The notes under the pieces were generated by a model. The model made no database searches, was not told where the DNA came from, and saw only the letters and a program-made list of their open reading frames with translations. A stretch of 8,685 bases of DNA from positions 1-8,685 of the forward strand of contig JAIRUO010000210.1 in NCBI GenBank assembly GCA_031254385.1, written 5' to 3'. Source of the stretch: Treponema sp. Its GTDB lineage: Bacteria; Spirochaetota; Spirochaetia; Treponematales; Breznakiellaceae. Below, in pieces: positions 1 through 4,973 of this stretch; position 1 is the first letter of the stretch; every line of letters starts with the position of its first letter. The position numbers were made by a program, and so were the translations under genes.

Positions 1-426
1 AAAGTTCTCAATAGGGCTGTCAAAAGAAACATAGAACGCTTTCCCGAAATTTTTATGTTTCAATTAACAGAAGATGAATATAGTTCTTTGAGGCGCCAAA
101 TTGGCACCTCAAACGAAGGTAAGGGTGGAAGGCGCTATTTGCCTTATGTCTTTTCGGAACATGGTGTCCTTATGCTGTCAAGCGTATTAAACAGCAAAAA
201 GGCCATAAGTGTCAACATAGAAATAATGGTAACATTCATAAAAATGCGTCATTATGTGCTTTCAAAAAGCGATACAAACGAACAAATCGCCGATCTGCGA
301 AAACTCCTCATGCTCTATATAGAAAAAAATGACAAACGAGTAAATGAAATCATAAAAGCCCTAAACGGCCTTATTGCAGAACCCCCAAAAACCAAAACAA
401 TAGGCTTCAAGCCTGGGAAAGAATGA
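1..426 (+). CDS. ORF6N domain-containing protein, 5' end outside the window
   Basis: The frame is open from base 1, and the residues before the first ATG (base 55) read KVLNRAVKRNIERFPEIF, which is core ORF6N sequence, so the real start lies upstream of the window and the ATG at 55 is internal. The visible 141 residues follow the family pattern: VKRNIERFP..FMFQLT, then GGRRYLPYVFSEHGVLMLSSVLNS and VNIEIMVTFIKMR (about residues 45-80), then a charged helical tail and the usual IIKALNGLI...GFKPGKE ending. ORF6N is a DNA-binding domain best known from phage and mobile-element proteins related to KilA-N/antirepressor genes; many bacteria carry solitary chromosomal copies. It presumably acts as a DNA-binding regulator in the cytoplasm, but its target is unknown. 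It ends 21 bases from the stop of the convergent XRE gene. The pair could be a remnant of a mobile element, although no integrase or transposase is visible. Confidence 0.9.
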   Translation, partial: KVLNRAVKRNIERFPEIFMFQLTEDEYSSLRRQIGTSNEGKGGRRYLPYVFSEHGVLMLSSVLNSKKAISVNIEIMVTFIKMRHYVLSKSDTNEQIADLRKLLMLYIEKNDKRVNEIIKALNGLIAEPPKTKTIGFKPGKE

Positions 427-447
427 GCCGGGGCATTACATTTCCAA

Positions 448-768
448 TTATTTATTAATCTTTCTGATTTTGCTTTCTTCTGCGAAGGATTGTTTTATTG
501 CCTTTACAACTTCTTCTATAATATCCTGCCTTAGCTTTTCTAGCTCATTTTGAGGGGTGGCAAATGTAAAAAGCTCATGGGGTTCAATGCCCAAGGCTTC
601 TGCAAGGCGTTCCAGCACTTCGGGTGTTGGAAATTTACGGCAAGTTTCAACAGTTGCTAGATATTGAGAGGAAATACAGGCTAATTCAGCCAGTTTATCT
701 TGAGAAAAACCATGCTTGCGGCGGCCTTCTTTTATATTATTTGCCAATACTTCCCTGATATTTACCAT
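448..768 (-). CDS. XRE/Cro-type helix-turn-helix transcriptional regulator
   Basis: This 106-residue protein has a complete HTH_3 (Cro/C1) domain at about residues 8-67: NNIKEGRRKHGFSQDKLAELACIS, then SQYLATVETCRKFPTPEVLERLAEALGI and EPHELF. The second and third helices fit FSQDKLAELA and SSQYLATVE. The rest (about 72-106) is a charged helix (LEKLRQDIIEEVVKAIKQSF), plausible for dimerisation. No ligand-binding, peptidase or toxin domain is fused to it. The ATG at 768 is preceded by AAAAGG five bases upstream. A 32-bp near-palindrome lies 55 bases upstream of the start, and a further GAATAAT half-site lies about 25 bases upstream, so autorepression is plausible but inferred. The gene converges on an ORF6N gene and diverges from a secreted-protein/lipoprotein unit, which it might also control. 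It could be an orphan phage-type repressor or a housekeeping regulator. Confidence 0.92.
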   Translation of the reverse strand: MVNIREVLANNIKEGRRKHGFSQDKLAELACISSQYLATVETCRKFPTPEVLERLAEALGIEPHELFTFATPQNELEKLRQDIIEEVVKAIKQSFAEESKIRKINK

Positions 769-822
769 TTTTACCTTTTGCCTTTAAGAATAGAATAATT
801 GCTTTTTGGTACTTGACTTATT

Positions 823-854
823 GCCTCTATGAATAATATATTATTCTTACAGGC
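823..854. promoter_or_regulatory. 32-bp near-perfect palindrome, candidate operator
   Basis: A perfect 16-bp palindrome, GAATAATATATTATTC (831-846), is flanked symmetrically by GCCT (823-826) and AGGC (851-854). Of the 16 symmetric base pairs only two fail (827/850 and 830/847). A third copy of the GAATAAT half-site lies at 793-799, between the palindrome and the XRE start. The position between the XRE gene and the divergent secreted-protein gene is typical of an operator for a dimeric Cro/C1-type repressor. TATTAT within it could double as a -10 element on the minus strand. A role for the XRE protein here is inferred from position and symmetry only. Confidence 0.6.
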
Positions 855-860
855 TAACTA

Positions 861-902
861 TTGGATTTTTTACACGCCAACAGTGGTAATTTTGGATTTT
901 TT
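861..902. repeat. Direct repeat of TTGGATTTTTT
   Basis: The 11-mer TTGGATTTTTT occurs at 861-871 and again at 892-902, 31 bases apart start to start. The spacing is close to three helical turns, so the two copies face the same side of the DNA. The repeat lies just upstream of a candidate promoter for the secreted-protein/lipoprotein unit. It may be paired upstream binding sites or chance similarity in AT-rich DNA. Confidence 0.35.
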
Positions 903-929
903 GGAAATTACAGTGCCTGGCACTAAATT
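901..929 (+). promoter_or_regulatory. Candidate promoter for the secreted-protein/lipoprotein unit
   Basis: TTGGAA (901-906) and TAAATT (924-929) are separated by exactly 17 bases, and each matches the sigma-70 consensus at 4 of 6 positions. A better -10, TACAAT (932-937, 5 of 6), lies just downstream but lacks a good -35. The spacer is occupied by the palindrome AGTGCCTGGCACT, so a protein bound there would block the promoter. Confidence 0.35.
912..924. repeat. Short palindrome AGTGCCTGGCACT
   Basis: Two perfect 6-bp arms, AGTGCC and GGCACT, surround a single central T. The symmetry continues imperfectly outward, AAATTAC on the left and TAAATTT on the right. It is GC-rich within AT-rich DNA. 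Cores of the GTGCC-N-GGCAC type recur as dispersed intergenic repeats in many bacterial genomes (recalled, not checked here), so it may be a REP-like unit. It could equally be an operator, since it lies in the spacer of a candidate promoter. Confidence 0.5.
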
Positions 930-971
930 TTTACAATAAAGTAAAAAGCAAGTAAAAAAAGGGGCATATCT

Positions 972-1787
972 ATGAGATTTACTTTTTTAGCAATTGTATT
1001 TTTGTTTTTTGGCGGTGTGTTTTCAGTTGTGGCGCAAGATGTGATTGTCTTGAGAGATGGGAACTTTTTCCACGGAAAAGTTTATGAGATTTCTCCTACA
1101 GAAATCAGGTACAAGCGTATTGACAATTTGGACGGGCCAATGATTGTTATTCCTGCTGCCAATGTGCTTTATATAAGTTACGAGAACGGCACAACGGAAT
1201 TAATAGACGCTGCTCCAATTGCTGCTGCAAGGAAGACCATATTCGCTGCAATGGATCCTGGCAAGCTTTATTTTAGCCTTTCTGCCGATCCGTCTGGGTT
1301 TTTAATGTATGGGCCTTTGATTCAAGCTGAATTTACCAAAAATCATTTTAACGCCCAAGTTAGTATTAGTTTTCCGTCAATAGGTTTATTGGAAAAATCG
1401 AAAGGTTTTGCCATGGGAATTGAAGTGAGCATAAATTATATGTGGTATACCAAGATTGGACCTATTTATCTGGGTGGATTGTTTGGTATCAGCAGGCACA
1501 AGTTTAATATACCTGGGTTAGTACCTATTAGTTCCTACTTGGGAGATACTTGGTATACTGATGGTGTATGGGAATATACCAGAAATAATTATTGGGGGGC
1601 CAATTTTACAATTGCTGCTAATCTTGGCTATAAATTTATTTTTTCTTCTGGGCTTTATATCAATTTAGGCGCTAGCCTGGGTGCGAAAATCTCATTTTCT
1701 TTGCGGAATGATCGTTCCAATGGCATTGAGGATATCAAGGCTGGCTTTTCTGCCAAGCCGAATATTTCATTTGGTTATAAATTTTAA
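972..1787 (+). CDS. Secreted, probable outer-membrane beta-barrel-like protein of unknown function
   Basis: Residues 1-21 form a classical signal peptide: MRF, a hydrophobic stretch, then a VVA|Q cleavage site. Residues 23-78 form a small conserved domain, DVIVLRDGNFFHGKVYEISP, TEIRYKRIDNLDGP, then VLYISYENGT, a pattern I recognise from the N-termini of many uncharacterised Bacteroidetes and spirochaete envelope proteins. From about residue 95 to 271 the chain alternates polar and aromatic/glycine-rich strands (LYFSLSADPSGFLMYG, GIEVSINYMWYTK, GPIYLGGLFGISRH, GANFTIAANLGYKF, GLYINLGASLGAKISF) and ends in SFGYKF with a terminal Phe, as outer-membrane barrels commonly do. No catalytic motif is visible. 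The start is supported by AAAAGGGG seven bases upstream. The next gene starts 12 bases after its stop and uses an AAGGAG overlapping that region, so the two are probably co-transcribed. Function is unknown. Confidence 0.85.
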   Translation: MRFTFLAIVFLFFGGVFSVVAQDVIVLRDGNFFHGKVYEISPTEIRYKRIDNLDGPMIVIPAANVLYISYENGTTELIDAAPIAAARKTIFAAMDPGKLYFSLSADPSGFLMYGPLIQAEFTKNHFNAQVSISFPSIGLLEKSKGFAMGIEVSINYMWYTKIGPIYLGGLFGISRHKFNIPGLVPISSYLGDTWYTDGVWEYTRNNYWGANFTIAANLGYKFIFSSGLYINLGASLGAKISFSLRNDRSNGIEDIKAGFSAKPNISFGYKF

Positions 1788-1799
1788 GGAGATAATCGC

Positions 1800-2432
1800 A
1801 TGAAAACCTTTAAACAATATGCTTCTATATGGAGCATTGGCATTTTAACCCTTATAACCCTTGTTTTTACCGCTTGTTTAAATCCTTACTACCTGCACGT
1901 GCACTCTTGGCAGGAGGGGGGACGATTAACTACTTTTACCTCAACAACAAATATAAACGATAAATTTGTCTGTAGAAATTGTGGGCGTGTAGAATCGGGT
2001 CCATTCACATTGGGCGAGTATATATCCAAGCTCTACAAAAATCAGCCAATCCCAACATTGTTCAATGGCCCTTACCGCCTTTATGTGAATGTGAACAATC
2101 TGAGTGGTGGATTAGGTAATTTCGGTGAAGACCGATATGCCTACCTTAATTTTTCTGGCAGTACTTTTTCCAGTATTGGAAATGGTACTTTTAGCGGTAA
2201 TATAGGACTTACGGGTATTACCATCCCTGCCAGCGTTACCAGCATTGGGAGTAATGCTTTTTCCTCGTGTAATAACCTTACTAGCGTCACTTTTAATGGG
2301 ACTATAGCTGCGGGCTCGTTTGACGTTAGTGCATTTGCAGGCTGCGGTAACTTGCGGGATGTATATTTAACCGGTGGGTCTGGAACGTATGAAAGGACAA
2401 CAAACGGTTCCACATGGACGAAACAACAGTAG
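1800..2432 (+). CDS. BspA-like leucine-rich-repeat lipoprotein
   Basis: The N-terminus is a lipoprotein signal: MKTFKQ, a hydrophobic core and the lipobox VFTAC, giving lipidation at Cys26. After cleavage comes LNPYYLHVHSW (His33, His35) and KFVCRNCGRVE (Cys58-x-x-Cys61), a small H-x-H plus CxxC module that may be a structural zinc ribbon. Residues about 116-195 carry BspA/LRR_5 repeats: FSSIGNGTFSGNIGLTGITI, PASVTSIGSNAFSSCNNLTS, VTFNG...AFAGCGNLRDVYL. The C-terminus GGSGTYERTTNGSTWTKQQ resembles the stereotyped end of large treponemal LRR families. Such proteins are thought to be surface-exposed and to mediate adhesion or protein contact; that role is family knowledge, not visible here. At 210 residues with only about three repeats it is short for the family. 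AAGGAG lies 8 bases upstream of the ATG. It probably shares a transcript with the preceding barrel-like protein. Confidence 0.87.
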   Translation: MKTFKQYASIWSIGILTLITLVFTACLNPYYLHVHSWQEGGRLTTFTSTTNINDKFVCRNCGRVESGPFTLGEYISKLYKNQPIPTLFNGPYRLYVNVNNLSGGLGNFGEDRYAYLNFSGSTFSSIGNGTFSGNIGLTGITIPASVTSIGSNAFSSCNNLTSVTFNGTIAAGSFDVSAFAGCGNLRDVYLTGGSGTYERTTNGSTWTKQQ

Positions 2433-2434
2433 GG

Positions 2435-2462
2435 GAGAGTGAAGAGGGAAGAGTGAAAAGTG
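2435..2462 (+). repeat. Four degenerate heptamers, consensus AAGAGTG
   Basis: Immediately after the lipoprotein stop codon the sequence reads as four tandem 7-base units: GAGAGTG, AAGAGGG, AAGAGTG, AAAAGTG, followed by a decayed CAGAAAAG. The strand is almost pure purine. It resembles the short tandemly repeated repetitive (STRR) heptamers described in cyanobacteria, here only by analogy. The related stretch at 4953-4973 in this window suggests a dispersed element. Confidence 0.6.
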
Positions 2463-2503
2463 CAGAAAAGATAAACCCAAATTCCTCCCCTTTTTTCTTT
2501 CTT

Positions 2504-2530
2504 CCTTTCGTGCCTCTGTGCCTTTGTGTG
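2504..2530. repeat. Degenerate 8-9-base tandem repeat (CCTYTGTG type)
   Basis: Three consecutive units can be aligned: CCTTTCGTG (2504-2512), CCTCTGTG (2513-2520) and CCTTTGTG (2521-2528), followed by TG. On the other strand it reads CACAAAGG, CACAGAGG, CACGAAAGG. I recall similar CACAGAGG/CACAAAGG strings as dispersed noncoding sequence in several unrelated bacterial genomes; this was not checked. It sits between two convergent genes, on the 3' side of hemolysin III. No convincing rho-independent terminator is present: AGGGGAG (2431-2437) can pair with CTCCCCT (2485-2491) before a T run, but the loop of 47 bases is too large to trust. Confidence 0.5.
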
Positions 2531-2555
2531 AACCTCTTCTCCGCGCCTTCTCCCC

Positions 2556-3236
2556 CTAACTCATAAACCACAGCGAAAGCCAATGGCAGGTCGCGGCTGT
2601 TATTACATGAACGTGCCAAACCACGTGGCAGCCCCGGCGATGCATGCGGCGGTACCAAAAGGTTCCTATGGTGTAGATTATGCCTCCTGCAACCAGGAGT
2701 ATGAAACTTATTAAAGGAATTTGACGGTATAGCAGCCATAAGCCTCCAAGGATAGCCCAGCCCATGAGCATATATACCCAGAGCTCCGCTCTCCTTAAAA
2801 ATTTCCAGTTTACCGCGTAGAGGACGGTTCCGGTTATGGCCAGCGCCCATTCTATGCCAAAATAAACCCAGCCCCAGGTGCCTTGGAGCCCCAGGAGGCT
2901 AAAAGGGGTATAGGTTCCAGCTATAAGAAGATAAACAGCGGAATGATCCAGTATCTGAAAGACCCGTTTTGCGCCCTCGTGCTGGATGGCATGGTACAGG
3001 GTTGAAGCAAGGAACATAGATACCAGAGTCGCGGAAAAAATCATGTAGCAGGCAATGACCGGCGCAGCGGCAATTATCCCGCCAAAATAGCCCCTGGCCC
3101 TGAGCGCCATGACGGTTAATCCTGCGACAGCAAGTAAAACCCCCAGGCCGTGGAGTATGGAATTGGCAATTTCTTCTCCCGGAGTTTGAAACGGAAGCGG
3201 AACGGGCAGCGGCTTGGTGATTTTGGGTACAGCCAT
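2556..3236 (-). CDS. trhA: Hemolysin III family (PAQR/TrhA-like) membrane protein
   Basis: This 226-residue integral membrane protein has about seven hydrophobic segments from residue 23 to the C-terminus, normal length for the bacterial hemolysin III branch of the PAQR superfamily. Family signatures are intact: EEIANSILHGLG (21-32), SxxxH in ASTLYHA (Ser78, His82), LDHSAVYLLIAGTYTPF (Asp97-His98 onward), WGWVYFGIEW, GGIIYTIGTFWYRR, and the last-helix HVVWHVHV (His204, His208). The Ser, His, Asp and two late His residues correspond to the proposed metal-site hydrolase residues of the superfamily. Bacterial members have been linked to membrane homeostasis; the hemolysin name is historical and does not imply a toxin. 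The start at 3236 has GGAAGG 11 bases upstream, rather far. The gene diverges from the diguanylate cyclase gene and converges on the lipoprotein gene, so it is probably monocistronic. Confidence 0.93.
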   Translation of the reverse strand: MAVPKITKPLPVPLPFQTPGEEIANSILHGLGVLLAVAGLTVMALRARGYFGGIIAAAPVIACYMIFSATLVSMFLASTLYHAIQHEGAKRVFQILDHSAVYLLIAGTYTPFSLLGLQGTWGWVYFGIEWALAITGTVLYAVNWKFLRRAELWVYMLMGWAILGGLWLLYRQIPLISFILLVAGGIIYTIGTFWYRRMHRRGCHVVWHVHVITAATCHWLSLWFMS

Positions 3237-3344
3237 ACGTTATTTGACCTTCCATTGTCTATTATGTTGCATTATGTAAATGAACTATCAATCCGACACA
3301 AGTAAATGTATTTATCCTGCAATTTAAAAGATTCTCTGTACAAA

Positions 3345-3373
3345 TTTATAAAATTTTGGTAAAATATTATAAT
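3345..3373 (+). promoter_or_regulatory. Candidate sigma-70 promoter for the diguanylate cyclase gene
   Basis: A perfect -10 TATAAT (3368-3373) is preceded at 17 bases by TTTATA (3345-3350), which matches the -35 consensus at 4 of 6 positions. The surroundings are strongly AT-rich. Transcription from here would give a leader of about 80 bases that contains the inverted repeat at 3388-3412. Confidence 0.5.
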
Positions 3374-3387
3374 AACTGCTTTTTTAT

Positions 3388-3412
3388 TGTCAAAACGGTC
3401 TTGTTTTTGACA
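3388..3412. repeat. Inverted repeat TGTCAAAA / TTTTGACA in the cyclase leader
   Basis: Arms TGTCAAAA (3388-3395) and TTTTGACA (3405-3412) are perfect 8-bp complements around a 9-base loop, CGGTCTTGT. It lies about 15 bases downstream of the candidate -10 and 46 bases upstream of the GTG start. It could be an operator for a dimeric repressor or an RNA hairpin in the leader. There is no T run after it, so it is not a terminator. Confidence 0.5.
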
Positions 3413-3458
3413 GGAACCCAATTCCGGCAGTGACTTGAAATGAGGGGAATTAAGGTCT

Positions 3459-4943
3459 GTGGCAAAAAGTAAAGCACCTAGTAAGCTTGAGAAAAACCGT
3501 ACCCGGGAAAAAATCGTTGATGTCCTGAATAAAATGCTGGAAACTTTCTGTTCCCATGCTGAAGAAACTTTTGAAGAAGTACTGTCAAATGCCCTGCGCC
3601 CAATAGCGGAGCTTATTGATGTAGATAGAATTATAATTTACCACAATGTTGAATTAAATCATGAGAGCCGCCTAAAGCAGATGTACCGCTGGGATAAGGC
3701 CCAGAGCAAGATAATTAGCAGGAGTATAAGTTACCTGCCCAATAGTCCGACCGTTACCAGATGGGTAGAAACTCTAATGGAAAATGAATGCCTTAATAGA
3801 CGGCTCAGTGATATGTCTCAGGGGGAAGTGGCCTTTTTAAGCTTGTTCGGTGTAAAGTCTTTGTTGGCGGTTCCCGTTTTTGCCTATAATGAGTTTTGGG
3901 GCAGTGTCGTATTTCAGGACCATAATAAAGAACGGCCCTTTGAAGAAGAGTACATGGATCTGATGCGATCGGCTGCACGCATCTGCGTGGAGGCCATCAT
4001 GCGCACCGAAATGTTGAACGACCTTGCCGATAAGGACGAAATCAACCGCATAATGTTTGATGCCGCGCCTGTAGGTTTGGTCATGTTTGATGATGAGTTA
4101 AAATATGTCGACTGCAATAAAACAGTTTTGCAAATATTTGGCATTACAAAACGGTATTACCTCAATAAATTTTTTGATCTTTCGCCTGAGTATCAGCCAG
4201 ACGGCTCTAAATCCCTTGATAGACAGCTTGATGTCATGAAGCGCACAATAAGCGGAGAAAAGAATAAGCTGGAGTGGATGCATATTTCGTCGGACGGTGA
4301 AATGGTTCCCTGTGAAATTACCCTGACGCGCATGAAGAACAAGGGGAAATACTTTGGCCTGGGTTATATTTATGATTTGCGCAATATAAGAAAACTGGAA
4401 CAGAGCGTAAAATTGCTTGAATCAGAAGTTGACAAAATATATTATGACCCACTAACGGGTATTTACAATAGGCGCTATTTTGACATGCATTTGCAGCGCA
4501 TCATCAAATCCCTGTCCCGTTCTGGCAGCGTACTTAGTTTAATGATGATAGACATAGACCGTTTTAAGAAATACAACGATAGCTACGGTCATAAGGAAGG
4601 CGATAACTGCCTTAAAATAGTTGCAGAGACACTTGGGCATTGTATAATGAGATCCGACGATTTTGTGGCCCGATATGGCGGAGAGGAATTTGCGGTAGTT
4701 CTGCCCAATACAGATGAAGACGGCGCACGCCAGATAGCGGAAAAGCTCCTTGATAGCATACGAAACTGTAGAATACCGCACGGAAAAAGCGATGCCGCGG
4801 ATCACATAACCATTTCCATCGGGGTTACCGTTGGAACGGTTGATCTTACAAAAATAGGGGATGACTTTATCAGACGGGCCGATGAAATGCTCTATGAATC
4901 TAAAAAAGGCGGAAGAAACAGATATTCCTTCGCGCCCCTTTAG
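3459..4943 (+). CDS. GAF-PAS-GGDEF diguanylate cyclase
   Basis: This 494-residue protein has no signal peptide or membrane segment and is expected to be cytoplasmic. A GAF domain spans about residues 35-182 (LRPIAELIDVDRIIIYHNVE...LLAVPVFAYNEFWGSVVFQD), a PAS domain about 195-312 (IMFDAAPVGLVMFDDELKYVDCNKTVLQIFGI), then a short coiled-coil linker (RKLEQSVKLLESEVDKI) and a GGDEF domain about 325-490. The cyclase looks active: DPLTG at 330-334, metal-binding region DIDRFKKYND (Asp365, Asp367), and GGEEF at 407-411. The inhibitory I-site RxxD (RSDD, 398-401) lies exactly five residues before it, so product feedback is expected. It would convert two GTP to c-di-GMP in response to signals sensed by GAF and PAS; the ligands cannot be read from sequence. 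The only in-frame start is GTG at 3459, since TGA lies at 3441-3443; GAGGGG and TAAGG precede it. It ends 11 bases from the convergent sigma-like gene. Confidence 0.95.
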   Translation: MAKSKAPSKLEKNRTREKIVDVLNKMLETFCSHAEETFEEVLSNALRPIAELIDVDRIIIYHNVELNHESRLKQMYRWDKAQSKIISRSISYLPNSPTVTRWVETLMENECLNRRLSDMSQGEVAFLSLFGVKSLLAVPVFAYNEFWGSVVFQDHNKERPFEEEYMDLMRSAARICVEAIMRTEMLNDLADKDEINRIMFDAAPVGLVMFDDELKYVDCNKTVLQIFGITKRYYLNKFFDLSPEYQPDGSKSLDRQLDVMKRTISGEKNKLEWMHISSDGEMVPCEITLTRMKNKGKYFGLGYIYDLRNIRKLEQSVKLLESEVDKIYYDPLTGIYNRRYFDMHLQRIIKSLSRSGSVLSLMMIDIDRFKKYNDSYGHKEGDNCLKIVAETLGHCIMRSDDFVARYGGEEFAVVLPNTDEDGARQIAEKLLDSIRNCRIPHGKSDAADHITISIGVTVGTVDLTKIGDDFIRRADEMLYESKKGGRNRYSFAPL

Positions 4944-4952
4944 AGTTTCTAA

Positions 4953-4973
4953 CCCTACTCCCCACTCCCTATC
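4953..4973. repeat. Heptamer repeat CCCTACT-CCCCACT-CCCTATC overlapping a gene end
   Basis: Three tandem 7-base units on the plus strand: CCCTACT, CCCCACT and the decayed CCCTATC. On the minus strand they read GATAGGG, AGTGGGG, AGTAGGG. The unit type (purine-rich with GAGT core on one strand) is related to the heptamers at 2435-2462. The repeat supplies the last residues IGSGE and the TAG stop of the minus-strand sigma-like gene, and lies just past the stop of the cyclase gene. Confidence 0.5.

Noticed and set aside
2141..2413. Open frame of 90 codons antisense to the LRR lipoprotein
   Set aside because: It lies wholly inside the lipoprotein gene, has no ribosome binding site of note, and its proline/valine-rich translation looks like a repeat-gene shadow.
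2431..2497. Rho-independent terminator from AGGGGAG pairing with CTCCCCT before a T run
   Set aside because: The 7-bp stem would enclose a loop of 47 bases within degenerate purine repeats, which is outside the normal form of intrinsic terminators.
2500..2555. CRISPR-like array
   Set aside because: The units are 8-9 bases, degenerate and directly adjacent, without spacers, and no cas genes are present.
2326..2850. Open frame of 174 codons on the minus strand
   Set aside because: It overlaps both the lipoprotein end and the hemolysin III gene in another frame, and its translation (polybasic, serine-rich, running through the intergenic repeats) has no domain pattern.
2899..3255. Open frame of 118 codons on the minus strand
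   Set aside because: It is a frame-shifted shadow of the 5' half of hemolysin III, whose own frame carries all family motifs.
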